Below are positions 50,246 through 61,846 of a stretch of 64,000 bases of DNA, piece after piece; positions within the stretch are counted from its first letter, which is position 1; every line of letters starts with the position of its first letter. The stretch spans positions 1,178,001-1,242,000 of the forward strand of contig JAOTON010002266.1 in assembly GCA_034440635.1 (NCBI GenBank), given 5' to 3'. The translations under genes and the position numbers were made by a program. Source of the stretch: Lepas anatifera (Eukaryota; Arthropoda; Thecostraca; Lepadidae). The notes beneath the pieces are model-generated. The model was given only the letters and a program-made list of their open reading frames with translations. It was not told where the DNA came from and ran no database searches.

Positions 50246-50968
50246 CGGTTCATTCATTAAGTGCCACCTTGTTTTAAATTTGAAAATATTCATTGTGTGT
50301 GTTAATCGTTTTCGGTATTTATTCATTATTCAAAATAGTTTGGAATTTGTGGTAATTACTTATGGTATGGTATGATAAAAATGTGGTATTTATTCAAAAT
50401 AGTTTGGCATGTTTTGTGCGTCGTTTTAAAAATAAAATATGTGAACCTTATCTTGACAGTGTGCTTTTGAATTTTTCATCTTGCTCAAATTTTTAATCAT
50501 CATTGGCTTAATTCATTCTCTCTCCTGTTGGTTGTTTGCGGGTCGTTGAGAAAACGACAATCCCATGATTAGCCATGGCACGCTCGCAAGCGAGCAGTTG
50601 ACACCACTCAGAATTTTCATTTCATCTTTGGTCATGCGGAAGAGGCATGACATAATTGCTCGTTCAAATGTGACATCTTTCCCAACGCAAGTCTAGAGAA
50701 CAAGTTAAGCTCAATGCAACATTGTACGTACCGACATATATGGAACCTAGTTTTATGATACATTGGCTTTTCCCTATAGCAAAACCGGAGTAGCGCTCAT
50801 ACAGGTAAAGATCGACTGTGGCCATATAAATCTGGATGCAGTTCTAGAGACAAATATGCATTCTAAAGCGGGATCCAAAATAAATAGACCTTGAAAACTT
50901 GAACGGTAAAAAAACTCGTACTTACTTTATTTGCCACAAAGCCTTGTCTATTGAATCCTCTATCGCGA
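50246..50968. other. AT-rich unassigned stretch
   Basis: GTATTTATTCAAAATAGTTTGG occurs twice near 50317-50345 and 50385-50410, a small diverged duplication. No gene. Confidence 0.4.
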
Positions 50969-51228
50969 CATAGGCGGATCCAGGATTTCCAATCGCGTGG
51001 GAAAGGGGTGCGCACAAGCTGGGGTGCCATTGGGACCATGAGAATGTCTTCTTTGAGCGGAGAAGCTATTGTGGGGCCGCCGGTACCTGCATGCTGAAGG
51101 GAGGAGGTGGGAGGCGACATTTTAGGTGGCGCTATGGACCTTTCAGGTTGCCCGTGACCATTTCAGAGGGAGGCGAGGGTTGATGGGGGTGGGGGTCGAG
51201 TGCCCCCTTGCCTCATGGATCGGCATAT
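50969..51228. mobile_element. GGATCC-type MITE
   Basis: Left end CATAGGCGGATCCAGG. The right end, CTCATGGATCGGCATATG, is a degraded inverse. The interior has diverged GGACCATTTCAG- and GCGCTATGGACC-like units. Same family as 61847-62115. Confidence 0.55.
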
Positions 51229-51499
51229 GTATCCAGGTTTTTAGCTGCGTAAAGGCCCGGCTCCCTGGGAGCTTTATTGTTTTCTCCGCGGCTTCCGGAG
51301 CTGTGATTTCGTAGACTTTTCTGTTGCACTGAATATTTTCAGTAGCCAAGGTCTCGCAATCCTTGGATGGCGGGTTGACGCGTTTTTCCACCCCTGGCTT
51401 GGGCCCAGAATGTAATTTCTCAACTCACGTGACCCATTCCGGTCGGGTGCGTTGAGGAAGTCCATAAAGGTCAGAGGTCTGAAATTACCGACCACAGCA

Positions 51500-52340
51500 C
51501 CAGAAATTCTGCTAGGAGGTCCCAATTAACACAACTCCTGGATTTTAGCCAATATACTTTTAAGACTCCAACTGGGAATTTGGTGAGCCCCAGCAGGAAA
51601 CAGGTAAGTCCCAGTCGGGAAGAGTATGAGCTCTAGGAAGGGGCTCATTCTGATAGAAGCTGATGGACCCACCCTCGCAAAGTTCGTGGGTCCCACCGAA
51701 AAACTGATGGTCATCCAGCCGGGAAGCTGGTGAAGTCCTAGCCGAAAAGCGGTGGGGCCCAGTTACAGCGCGGATGACGAGATGTTGGTAGGCCCACCAG
51801 TCGAGAAGATGGTGGACCCCTAGCAGGTATGCTCATCTTCCCCCGGCCAGAAAGCTGATGGGCGGCCTGCTGTGAAACTGGTGTTTTCTTCAGTCTGGGA
51901 GCCGATAGAGCCCTATCCAGGAAGTTAATGGGGCGCCCAACGCGAAGCTGGTAGGCCTCTGCGGGAAATTTGTAGGCCCCTAGATGAATGACTGGGGGCA
52001 CAAGGGCTTGGTGTGGTGGGGTCTGGAAGCGTGGAGGAGGCGGTTGTGGTCCTAACAGGAAATATGATTGGCTCACCAGCAGAAGAGCTGGTGGGACCAC
52101 AACTGTTAAGCAGTTGGGTGTCAGACGGGAAGCGGATGTAGCCCCAGCTAGGAAGCTGGTGGACCCCCATAAAGAAGGCAATAAGCCCATGGGAAACAGA
52201 TGAGGTCCCTGACCGGAAAACTGGTGGAAAACTGGTTACAAGTGAGCTGGTGGGCTCGCAGCCGGTAGCTGATGGCCCCAAGCCAGGAGCTAACGGCACC
52301 CACCAAGATGGTGAGGACTGGGACCCTACCAAGAACAATG
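51500..52340. repeat. Third degenerate array (GGGAAGCTGGTGG type)
   Basis: Units around CCCAGCCGGGAAGCTGGTGG recur every 25-35 bp with high divergence. Minus-strand frames of 137-150 codons are by-products. Distinct from the CCAAGCTC arrays but similar in GGCCCC content and unit length. It ends about 350 bp before the first neuroligin exon. Confidence 0.7.
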
Positions 52341-52692
52341 CCCATTTGACAGATCAGGCAACCGGGCTAACAGTCGGAGAGAAGATTAGTTTAAGTGTTA
52401 ACAAACTCAAGTAAGCTCCAGATAACAGGACATCGCGCTCCCTGAATCCGTGCCTAAAGGTATCACGAAAAAACTAGCGGGAAAATTGGAAATTAAATTA
52501 TCCGCGAACTTTCTGTACCTTTTGTTCATGGAACTTTTGCGTCTTTCACCATTGTTTTTTAGACAGAGGAAAGCTTTTTCGCGAGAATGGCTAAGGTCCT
52601 GAAGTTGAACTGTGCCCTTCATGCGATGAGGCAATGACCTGTTGATACGTGCCTGTGATGTGAGTGACCGGAGTGGCGGTGTGTGTTTCCAG

Positions 52693-52811
52693 GGACCCCA
52701 ACAAACCTGTTCCTGTGCCGCAAATACAAGTTGCAGCTGCGGGGCATAGCAGCGCTCGAACTGCCAGGTGGGAGCCGTACGACCAGACTTATCAACGCTA
52801 CATGGACCTGG
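52693..52811 (+). CDS. Neuroligin-like gene, penultimate coding exon
   Basis: Preceded by GTGTGTTTCCAG and followed by GTAAGC. Coding text begins G-DPNKPVPVPQ and ends YQRYMDLG. In neuroligins the carboxylesterase-like ectodomain ends with a GDPNxPVPQ block, a W-x-x-Y/F segment and a Y-L/M-x-I/L-G motif; all are visible here (ARWEPYDQTYQRYMDLG). The exon starts with the last base of a Gly codon and ends after one base of the next Gly codon, which the exon at 57134 completes. Neuroligins are postsynaptic adhesion proteins that bind neurexins. Upstream exons of the esterase fold were not found in the window. Paralogue unresolved. Confidence 0.82.
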
Positions 52812-55164
52812 GTAAGCAACTGCGGCGGTGCTTCCATACATGCACATTAGACACTGCCTAGTCACTTTAAAATGTCGAAGTATGTATGTATTGTGTGTGG
52901 GACAAATATAATTTGACACGATCTTTAAGTTAATATTAAGAGAATATTCCCTTCTCAGATCGCTGGGTCAAAGCGCTGATGGTTTGCATCACTGGCAATC
53001 CACGTTTGTAGCTCCTACCATCAGCAAATGCGAGATGAGGCACTTTGCGATTCAGCTGACTCTGCCTAACCCCGTGGTGAATCTAAAGTGTGCTTTTTGA
53101 TTGACATCTCTAATGCCTCATTCATATGGACGCAAGTGCTCACTCGTTAAATCAGCAAATTAGTCATGCATATGCGGAATTTGTAGCACGTGCGCTGCCG
53201 CATTTTGTGACCTTAGCAACTTGTTGAATTCTTGCATTCGCGGATTACAAGCCTTCTCAAGTGCGGGACAGTTGTTTGGCAGTTATTAGAAAGATATTTA
53301 ATTTGTAAAACCCCTACGAAAGACGCGAGTCATGGCACCAAAGCTGGTGGATTATATTAAAAATTCCGTTCTGGAATCGATCGTACCCCGATAAATTGGA
53401 CGTCATAAAATGAGGTGCCGAACCCGTCCTTGAAACGGGAAGCTCTCGTGAGTATTTTTGTGGTGACTTTAACTGGCCCCAAATTGACCGGGAAGCAGGC
53501 ATGTCCACAGCAGACGCCTCAGACCCATCCCATGCTTTCTTGGAATCTACAAGAGACGCTTTTCTGCACCAGCACGTCAGTTTTGCCACCAGATGCAGGG
53601 AGGGACAGACTCCAAGTTTACTGGACCTGATATTCACAAACAAGGAAGAGCTGAAAGCCAACTTAGGGTGCAGCCCAGGGTTAGGGAAAAGCTATCATGT
53701 AGTCCCAACTTTTCACCTGTTGTCTAAAGCAAGGATGATGGTAGACATCCCCAAACTGACCCGTCATCGAGGAGACTACAGCAATATGTCTCGGATGTTA
53801 ACCGAAGTTAACTGGACAGTCATAGCAGGTGTGGAAGAAGCGCATAGTTTCTTCACAGGGAGGATGGATGCTGCAATAAAAGCTTGCATACCACTCCAAG
53901 AAACTAGAGCAATGGAGCATAATTTGTATATAACAAGGGAGGCTCTCAGACTGAGGAGACAGAAACAATTGTTTTGGAAAGAGTATACCAGAAGTCAAAG
54001 CGACATAGCGCACCTCAGGCACGTCAGAGCAAGAAACTACCTCCCTAGCATGACAAGGAAATTGACGCTGAAGCATGAAAAACAGATAGCAGAGAGCTCA
54101 AATAACAACAAGAAGGCGCTTTGCCTTGGGTTGGCCTCTCAACAACAAGAAAGTATTTTGGAAATATGTAAATAGCAAACTGAAGACAAGACCTCGTATT
54201 GGCGACCTAAAGAAGTCTGACGGGAGCACTGCATCACCAAATTTTGGCAAGGCTACTTTGAACGTGTCCGACTACACATTCTCTTCACAAAACCTCTACG
54301 ATATTCCACCGTCACCGAGAAGTGGAAAAAGGAACTGGTGACACCCATTTTCTAAAAGGGAGGCAGAGAAAACCCGTCAAACTATAGACCAGTGAGTTTG
54401 ACCTCTGTAGTCTCAAAGGTACTGGAGTCCCTGATCCGAGACAAGATAATAGAGTATCTGGTGCACTCGGAACTGCTTAGCGATGCCCAGCATGGATTTC
54501 TTCCAAAAAGGTCAGCAGTGACTCAATTGCTGTGTGCGATGGAAGACTGGACCAAGGCTATCGAAGAGGGCAGCCAGTGGACATCCAACACCTGGACTTA
54601 AGAAAGGCCTTCGATTCAGTGCCGCACGAAAGACTCCTAACCAAGCTGGCTGCCGTGGGAATCCGAGCAAACCCATTGAGATGGATCCGAGACTTCCTGT
54701 GCGACCGGAGGCAGAGGGTGTCAGTGTGCAGTGCAATGTCCACCTGGCATCCCATCACTAGCGGTATCCTGCAAGGATCGGTGCTGGGCCCCACACTGTT
54801 TCTACTGTATGTTAATGACCTTCCCCAGTCTGTCTCCTGAAAAATACAATTATTTGCTGATGACGCGAAGCTGTACGAGACAGTTGGTTCCGCCAGACAA
54901 GTAGAAAAGCTGCAGCGGGACATGGACTCGCCCAGCCATTGGTCGACGCTATGGCAGCTCCCTTTAACCAGGAAAAGTACACAACTCTTCATCTTGGCCC
55001 AGGAAACTACGAAGTCCTCGTCAGGCCTATACTAGAGTCTGGCAATCCTATTTGAGGACCATTTAACACGACTGACCAACAGTCCATCGAGAGAGTTCAG
55101 CGGCGAGCCATCAAACTGGTCTTTTCTATCAGTCATCTCCCACACAAGGACAGACTTCGCGCGC

Positions 55165-55611
55165 ACTACCACCGCCGTGGCGCAGTTGGTTACGGCGCCT
55201 CGGTCCCGTGTGGGAGGTCCTTGGATAAAAAAGCTGACCTCTCATAGCCTTTTCCTCGACCGCCTCGGACCCAGGAGATGGCAGTACACTGGGTAGTGCC
55301 CACCTTGACTAGGGACTTCCGCTGACGAACCAGCACCCTTGTTATTGGTAGCACAGGCTTGATCTGCCTTCGAGGGCACGGCCTCGCTGCGTGTCACCGG
55401 ATCAGTCCTCTGTTCCGCCGGGCCCGAAAAATCGGGATAGCTCCACTGCCTGGTACAGTGGGGCGCGTGACATGGAGGGGCGGACTTGACTGTCCCGCAA
55501 GGGTGCCGATAAGCGTAAACTCGGCTGCCGTGTACGTAGTGTGTATGTCTGCGTGTGTGTGGTGCAAGTTTGTAAAATATTCCCGGGTTGGGAACACAAC
55601 GATATTAAAAA
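55165..55611 (+). mobile_element. tRNA-derived SINE inserted in the LINE
   Basis: Flanked by a 15-bp duplication of the LINE (55150-55164 and 55612-55626, ACAGACTTCGCGCGC with one C/T difference). The head contains GTGGCGCAGTTGGTTACGGC, a good RNA polymerase III A-box/D-arm sequence, with a degraded B-box-like GGTCCTTGGAT 30-40 bp further. The tail is GATATTAAAAA. Length 447 bp. The LINE reading resumes right after the second duplication. SINEs use LINE machinery for insertion, consistent with the target duplication. Confidence 0.75.
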
Positions 55612-56024
55612 ACAGACTTCGTGCGCTCAACCTGCTTTCTCCCTTTATCGACGGAGAAGAGGGGACATTATTTGGGTTTTCAATCTCATGTCCGGGATAG
55701 TGAATCTGAAAAGAGATCTCTTCTTCAGGCTGGCGGAGAACCTGCCGACCAGAGGTCACTCTAAAAAGATTGTCAAGCCCGAAGCCCGCTCGAGAGAAAG
55801 GCGTAACCACCTTGGTACTCTAGCGGTCAACGACTGGAACTCTCTCCCGGAGTGGGTAGTGAGTTCGGGGAGCAAAAATGAGTTCAAAAACAATCTAGAC
55901 AGACATTCCTCGGCGTATACATACGATACGCCATCTTTGGACTAAAGTGTGAACTTGTTAAAACCTGAACTCGTCGAGTTAGAACCCGCACCAGGCCTTT
56001 AAGCCTTGCAGGGTTCCCATTCCA

Positions 56025-56045
56025 ATAAGGTAAGGTAAGGTAAGA
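56025..56045. repeat. (GGTAA)n LINE 3' tail
   Basis: About four GGTAA units terminate the family D LINE. Confidence 0.75.
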
Positions 56046-56169
56046 TTTTAAGCTGGTTTGACACTGGATGTGCAAGATTTACTATTTCTGCGCAACTGAG
56101 GCATTTCTTTGTGGTTTGTGCCCTCACACTCCGGGAAGTTGTGGACAACAACATTCATCTTCCTTTTCG

Positions 56170-56170
<1 letters not shown>

Positions 56171-56229
<59 letters not shown>
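56171..56229. repeat. (CT)n microsatellite
   Basis: CT dinucleotide run of about 58 bp inside the neuroligin intron. Confidence 0.97.
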
Positions 56230-56231
<2 letters not shown>

Positions 56232-57133
56232 CATGGTCCTCGAATACGCTGATTATGTCCTTGTGAGAACCCTGGCTTTTAGAGGTTTCTGGTCCTGGCT
56301 TGGGGAGCTTCTCAATTTTAGATTCTAATGAGATGAGCTGGTTGCATGGGCCTTTTACCACCTCGGCGTAGCTGACCAAGTTGTTTTTCCTTTCACTCTC
56401 AACTGCTTAAAGAACACTGGTTCTCTGCTCCTTCGTCTCCTGGCCGACTTTACCTTGGTACTCACATACACTCCTAGTTAAATCATTTTGTTCAATGGAT
56501 GATTTTCTTATTATCCTAGACGGGCCCTGAATAGCTTCAGTGAGTTGCGATGGAGCTGCACTCGACCCATGCTAAAACTTTCTGGATCTGCAAAAAGAAC
56601 TTCCTGTTTTCAATAAAGCTTACATAGTACAGAATTAAGACCTAATTTGTCGGATGATTTCTCATTTTAGGGACATTTATTTCGGAAAATGTTGTAAATA
56701 TTTCGCTGTAAGCAAGATTAGGATAATTTACCGTGAGGAGCTAGTAGGTGCTTGGTAAGATATTTTGACCAACCTTATCTTTTAGGGCCTTGCTTGCAGG
56801 GGGTGTTGATTTATATCTCTTTGGGGATGCCTGGGCATCCCCAAGGATATGGCGAAGTAGTGATGAAGCATCCTGTAAATTGTTTTTGTTTTATTCTAAG
56901 GACTGATTAGGTCTATGCGCTCCAACAAACCTATGGGATGGTCAAAATGTTCTTCCTATTTTATTATTTGGTAGTTATGCACATTGTTTCCTGTTTGGGC
57001 ACCCTTAATGTCAAATATCGACGCCCCTGAACGCTTGTTTTACGAGTTGTGGATCAAACAGAGCGCTGATCACGCATTTGTCAGGGGATCCGTCCCAAAT
57101 TCAGCCACTAATGCTCTTTCACATGTGTTTCAG

Positions 57134-57963
57134 GCCAAAAGCTGCGCATGCGCAGGCACTACCGGGCGCGGCAAGTGGCCTTCTGGAATGAGCTGCTGCC
57201 ACAGCTGCACGCCACGGGCCGTGGCAGGCGGCCCCCGGAGCTGCAGCCGCAGCAGCTGTACGCCGGCGCTGTGAGATCCTCCTGCTCCAGCAGCCCGCCT
57301 GTGCAGGTGGTCACGGCTCCGGAGCCGACAGAGCCGCCGGCGCCGGTCACGTCGACGCCTCAGGCGACGTCGCCGGCGCCGGTTACCACCCAAAGTCTAC
57401 ACACCATCTCCCGCAGCTGCGACAGCCGCGCGTCGGCGACGGCGGACAGCGACGGCGCATACTCCACCGTTCTCAGCGTGACTGCCACCATCGGCTGCTC
57501 CCTGCTGGTGCTCAATCTACTGATTTTCGCCGGTATGTACTATCAGCGGAAAAAATTGGAAGAGACTCGTAAGAGGTTCGAGTGCAGTGGCCAGCCGAGC
57601 ACAGTGAGTCTGGACATGGGGCAGCCATCGATTGCCGCTTGCCATGATACGGCCGGGGCCGGCGCGGCCACGCCCGCCCGGCGCAAGTCGGTCGCTAGTA
57701 CAAGCGACTGCGCCGCCTGTCAACAAAGTGCTTACGGACACGCCGAGTCACAACTGCCCCGGCAAACAGTGGTGACAGCGGCGCCGCCTAATGGTGATCT
57801 TAACACGTTTGAAGTGCCGAAGCCGCCGCCGCCACCCCGCGGCAGCACCATCGGCCTGCCATCCAATGAGGCGCAGCCGCTGCTATTGCACCGCACTGCC
57901 CCGGGGTCTGCGTCCGCGGCCCGAAGGTCACAGTCGCAGAACATGAACGAACTGAGAGTGTAG
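57134..57963 (+). CDS. Neuroligin-like gene, last coding exon
   Basis: Begins after TGTGTTTCAG. The first two bases complete the Gly codon from 52811, then QKLRMRRHYRARQVAFWNEL, matching the neuroligin block that ends the ectodomain (HYRAxKVAFW...LVPxLH). Counting from Met at 57148: S/T/P-rich stalk about 44-103, likely O-glycosylated; YSTVLSVTATIGCSLLVLNL, start of one transmembrane helix (about 105-130); stop-transfer QRKK (133-136); cytoplasmic tail to residue 271 with PKPPPPPRG and the C-terminus NELRV. The YST-x-LSVT start of the helix is conserved in neuroligins. Vertebrate neuroligins end in a class I PDZ ligand; here the last residues are LRV, so the class is altered. A tyrosine-type gephyrin-binding motif is not obvious in the tail. 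Confidence 0.88.
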
Positions 57964-58092
57964 CAGGACAGAAGTGTAACGAATTGAGAGGGTAGCAGAT
58001 AGCAGGTTGCCGCTATGCACGGTAGCGCGGTAGGTACGGGCGTGATTTTTTTAAACACTGAGGTTTCCGAATTTGAAGCAATGTCAATGATC

Positions 58093-58098
58093 AATAAA
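58093..58098 (+). promoter_or_regulatory. Polyadenylation signal (AATAAA)
   Basis: AATAAA lies 130 bp after the neuroligin stop codon, followed by an A-rich and then GT-containing stretch (AAGTGTTTGATATC). This suits a short 3' UTR, though other signals further on are possible. Confidence 0.6.
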
Positions 58099-58139
58099 AA
58101 AAATTTATTCTTTGATTTCAAGTGTTTGATATCTTTTAC

Positions 58140-59593
58140 AGGCCTGTTGAACTGTATTAAACCAGTGCCAAGTTCTTAAAGTAAAAAACGAACATTGAAG
58201 GATATTTTAACAAAGCGTCCCCGTGTAATGGTCAGTGTCCGGGCACCCCTGAAGAGAGTTGTAGATCCACACCCCAGGCGGAAGGTGGGGACATAAGTAG
58301 CTCCAGAGTTTCCGATCACTGGAGCGTGGTCAAAAGGGAGGGGGCACCAGCTGGACCAGTGGCGCCACTTATGGACGGAAAAAAATATATCAGGCCGGGG
58401 GGCTCAAAGTTTTTCCTACTAAAAGGCTGGCATTTTCGACTAGTCCATAGGAAACACATGTTGAAAGCTTGCAATCTAAAGCCTCGGGAGAGGGTCTTGG
58501 ACACCGCGGCGGTTTATAAAAAGCCCTTCAAATGAAAGCAAAAACATTTTTGTTTTCATTTTTGGGTCAAAACCGCCAGCCGTGATATTTCCCAGCGAGC
58601 TGGACGACAAAAACCGGACCCATGTTTTGGTCCCATTTTCAGGCGTGGGTTCGAATCCTAGGGGCGGCCAAACTTTTCATAAAATCTGAATGTGCAAAAC
58701 ACGATGTATTCGCTGAACGTTCATGAAACTATGCGTCTTTTATACTTTAGGCTCTCGCGGAAGCTTCTGCCTAATGCGCAGGCGGATCCAGGAGTAAATA
58801 CAGTCATGTTCCAGGGTCGGATCCAAGGGGATAGTTGGCGATGGGGCGATGCGACCTCGCACCCTTAGCCTGGGCTTGAGCACGGCAAAAGGCCCTCCGC
58901 AGGGGGCTCCTTTTATGTTCGATTGACGTTACCAAAGTAAATTCAGGAAGTCCAAACTCCATGGACATTGGTGTAGCTAATCTGGAGTCCCCGAGAGTAT
59001 TAAACTTTATTGTATAAGTACGTATAAGTGCACAATTAAGAGAAGATTTTTTCAAAGGTTTCACCCTCCATAAATGAAGAAATGAGGACCCCGAGCGGAG
59101 GCTCCTGCAATTCAAACCCGACCCCTTTGGAGAAATGCTGGATCCGCCCCTGCCGTGGTCCCCAAGTGGCTGAATTGTAACCACTTTCAGCCGGTTGTCA
59201 TTCTTTCGCGATATTTTTCTTACACTAGCCGACATCACACCAACTTTCACAAGTAGCGCAACCCTGCCAGCCGGTTTGCATCAGAGCTCGCCGGTAGCGC
59301 ACCCCTATGTCAGCTGGTGTGGCAAATGTCTTCACCTGCAGCATACCAACTCAGGGGAAATAAAAGTTGATTTGCGCCGAGAAACCACGGCGTAAAATTT
59401 GGAACCTCCGGCCATATGCGAAGTTTTCCACCCCACAATACATAACGTAAAGATACGGTCAGAGCAGAGCGGCGGCATCGTCATCAAAATATCCAGGGCG
59501 AACCAGTCGAAGTCCTCTAGGTTTCTCCTAGACTTTTGGGTATAAAGTGTGTAAAAGTCCGTAACGTACGATGGGACTTCTGTGAAATCGTGG
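58140..59593. other. Repeat fragments, no gene
   Basis: GGATCC-type ends occur at 58782-58795 (GGCGGATCCAGG), 58815-58825 and 59138-59155 (GCTGGATCCGCCCCTG, inverse). Thus 58812-59152 may be a degraded GGATCC element. The GGTTCGAATCC at 58643 looks like a polymerase III B box but has no convincing A box upstream. Confidence 0.35.
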
Positions 59594-60796
59594 TTAACCT
59601 TCGCCCGGGTGGGGGTCTTTTAGACCCCCTCGGGTTTTTCAAAGTGACCAAAAAACGGCGGTGCGCAGCGCCGCCAAACTTGGTTTAGCTGTTCCTTCAT
59701 GATTTTTACATCGTCCCTGAAAATTTTAGCTCAAGGTCATATCAGGTCAGGTCACCAGGCCAGGTGAAGTGACTTCACCTCAAAAAATGCTTAGGACCGC
59801 ATAACTAAAAGAGGGGTTAATCGATCAAGTTGAAACTCATACCACATATTGGGCCCACTAGGAGCTACAACATTTGTTCCGGGATTTTTGATATTGGTGA
59901 CCTAAGGTCATGTGCAGAACTGACCTCCCCATTGTCAATACATGGGGAAAATTACGAAATGAGCTTTTCTCAGTAAGTATGGGTGGAATCAACTTCAAAC
60001 ATCGGTTGCGACTTGCTCTTAGCCCATTTCTGAAGCTGATGCCAAAAATTTTGACTTGTGGCCTATAAAAGGTCACCTTAGGTCAAATAAGCATTTTTTG
60101 GTTTTTCTCTATAAATTTTGAATAAACTAAGATAGAGCTTTTATTTTGTCACCAAAGTGTTTGTATAGTCACTGGAAGTCAAATTATATACATCATGACT
60201 ATACCAGGTCAAGTTGGGTCAGACCGTTGACCTGGGTCAGGTCAAATTCTTAAATTTGACCTGGCATAGCAATATCATATGTCATTCGATTCGTATTGAC
60301 GAGAGGATTGCAATGGCACATAAACTATGGCTGTATCTTGTTTTGTTTGAAAGCTATTAGCGAAAGGGTAAACGCCCTTATGCATAGGTGGCTATGGACA
60401 TTCCCAAGAATATGCCCAATATTTAGTGGCCTGTAGCTCCCTAGGCTTTGACCTGACACGAAAATCAATGCCACTGTAATGAAAGCGCATCTCAAGAGCT
60501 TTCGAATGGTGTTAGATAAATGTTTCTAGCTATGATAGTTTCTGAGATATATGAGGTTTTCTTAGTGCATCTCATACTAGCGATTTTGACCTATTTTGAC
60601 CTCTGGTGACCTTGATATTGACCTGACAAGAAAAATGACTGAAGTATTTTCGATATCATTTTCGAAGAGCTTTCGATTGCCGTTTTGCGCTTTTTTCTAG
60701 CTCTTTTAGTTTTTGAGATCGTGGGGGGTCTTTTTTAGCCCCCCCTCCCCCACCAGGGCGAAGGTGGCTCGTACCCGCCACCGGGGCAAGGGTTAA
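59594..60796. mobile_element. TTAA-flanked non-autonomous DNA transposon, copy C
   Basis: TTAA at 59594-59597 and 60793-60796. The left end is TTAACCTTCGCCCGGGTGG; the complement of the right end is TTAACCCTTGCCCCGGTGG. A GGGGTCTTTTAGACCCCCTC palindrome-like block takes the place of the CCATCGATGG palindrome. The interior is rich in AGGTCA (AAGGTCATATCAGGTCAGG near 59732). Length 1203 bp. Internal GGCGGTGCGCAGCGCCGCC is an inverted repeat also seen at 63440-63480. Confidence 0.7.
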
Positions 60797-61846
60797 CTTC
60801 CAACAATTGATGAAAATTGTATTTGATTCGGGAATGGCACCGTGAAAAGTATTGAAGAATTGTCAAGGAGAAACAAAACATTATAAACAAAGTGTATTTA
60901 CTTAAAGGGAGCTACGCGAAACAATTATTATTGTGGTTTCTTGCTATTTAAAAAATCCTGATTACGAACTGTCAATTATTTTTGTATCTTCGGCAAAATT
61001 TTGGGAGGCCGCTCCTTTATTATCGAAATAGGCTAACAGTTCCGATAAAATGCTGAAACCTTCACCCATCACTTACTTTTCGAAAACTAATTAAAGTTGA
61101 AAATTAAATGTTTTTTGTAATAAAAAAGTATGTTCTCCTGTATTTGTATTTGAACTAATTTTACAAAGGCTTTAAAAACTACAAAATGAATTAGTTTGCC
61201 CTAGAAACGAAAAAAACATAATTACTCAAGTATTCAGCCGTTTCGTACCTCGGGTCTTGAGTCGTTTTCTGCTTCAGCTCCAGAATGACGAAACTTTTGC
61301 GTCAGAAAGGTCACGTGACCCTCCTATGAGGAGCTGTACCTTCTGATTGGTCAATTGTGATTTCTTAAAAGTCCTATATTTTGTTTGAATATGATTTTTG
61401 GATGTCGCCTTTTTCAAATAACGTTTTTTTAATATTTCTAAATTTTTAAGTCACTGCTTAGGACAAATGGAACCAATTTTTGGGAGAAATTGATAGCTTT
61501 CGCCGGCGGAACGTCATATAAATCGATAAGAGGTGTACCGGTAAAGTCGTCTAGAAATTTTGACTTTGAGAGTGATTGTAAGGCATTTGCAGAGCGAATT
61601 CGCAAAAATGAGAATAGGACTCCTGAAACAACTTTTAATGACCTTTTGATCCAGCCAATAATTTTTTCGCGTATCTCCCTGTAATATTTAGCAAAATGAA
61701 TAAAAGTCCCTCGGGTTTCTTGCGCTGCGTAAATTTTCTTGAATGGCACACGGCGGAAAATTGATCATTGTCTGAAAGCCCACTGAGTAAGAATGCGTCC
61801 CTTACCCAAGTATTATTTTCCCCTCTACCAACTACCAGCCCGGTAC
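60797..61846. other. AT-rich unassigned stretch
   Basis: A 103-codon minus-strand frame (61749-61438) is open but has no recognisable motif. Nothing else seen. Confidence 0.35.

Larger units (their letters stand above)
53440..56045 (+). pseudogene. CR1-like LINE (family D) in neuroligin intron
   Basis: Plus-strand pieces: endonuclease C-terminal part with CGDFNWPQ (about 53458) and SLLDLIFTNKEE; a linker (HNLYITREALRLRRQKQLFW) to 54175; RT with PVSLTSVVSKVLE and [20 protein letters not shown] (54392-54560), [17 protein letters not shown] (motif A), [13 protein letters not shown] (motif B), LFADDAK (motif C); C-terminal block LGTLAVNDWNSLPEWV (about 55840). Stops and frameshifts are frequent, and the first RT motifs are deleted around 54240-54330. 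The 5' end is truncated. It ends in (GGTAA)n at 56025-56045, a CR1/L2-like tandem tail. A SINE interrupts it at 55165-55611. Confidence 0.88.
52812..57133 (+). other. Neuroligin-like intron, 4.3 kb, transposon-filled
   Basis: Donor GTAAGC at 52812, acceptor TGTGTTTCAG ending at 57133; phase 1 on both sides. It contains the family D LINE (53440-56045) in the sense orientation, with a SINE inserted in it, and a CT microsatellite (56171-56229). The remaining parts (52812-53439, 56230-57133) are AT-rich without recognisable features. Confidence 0.8.

Noticed and set aside
58643..58653. Possible tRNA gene or SINE B box (GGTTCGAATCC)
   Set aside because: No A box or cloverleaf could be formed from the 80 bases upstream.
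61438..61749. 103-codon minus-strand frame
   Set aside because: AT-rich region, no motif, no neighbours supporting a gene.
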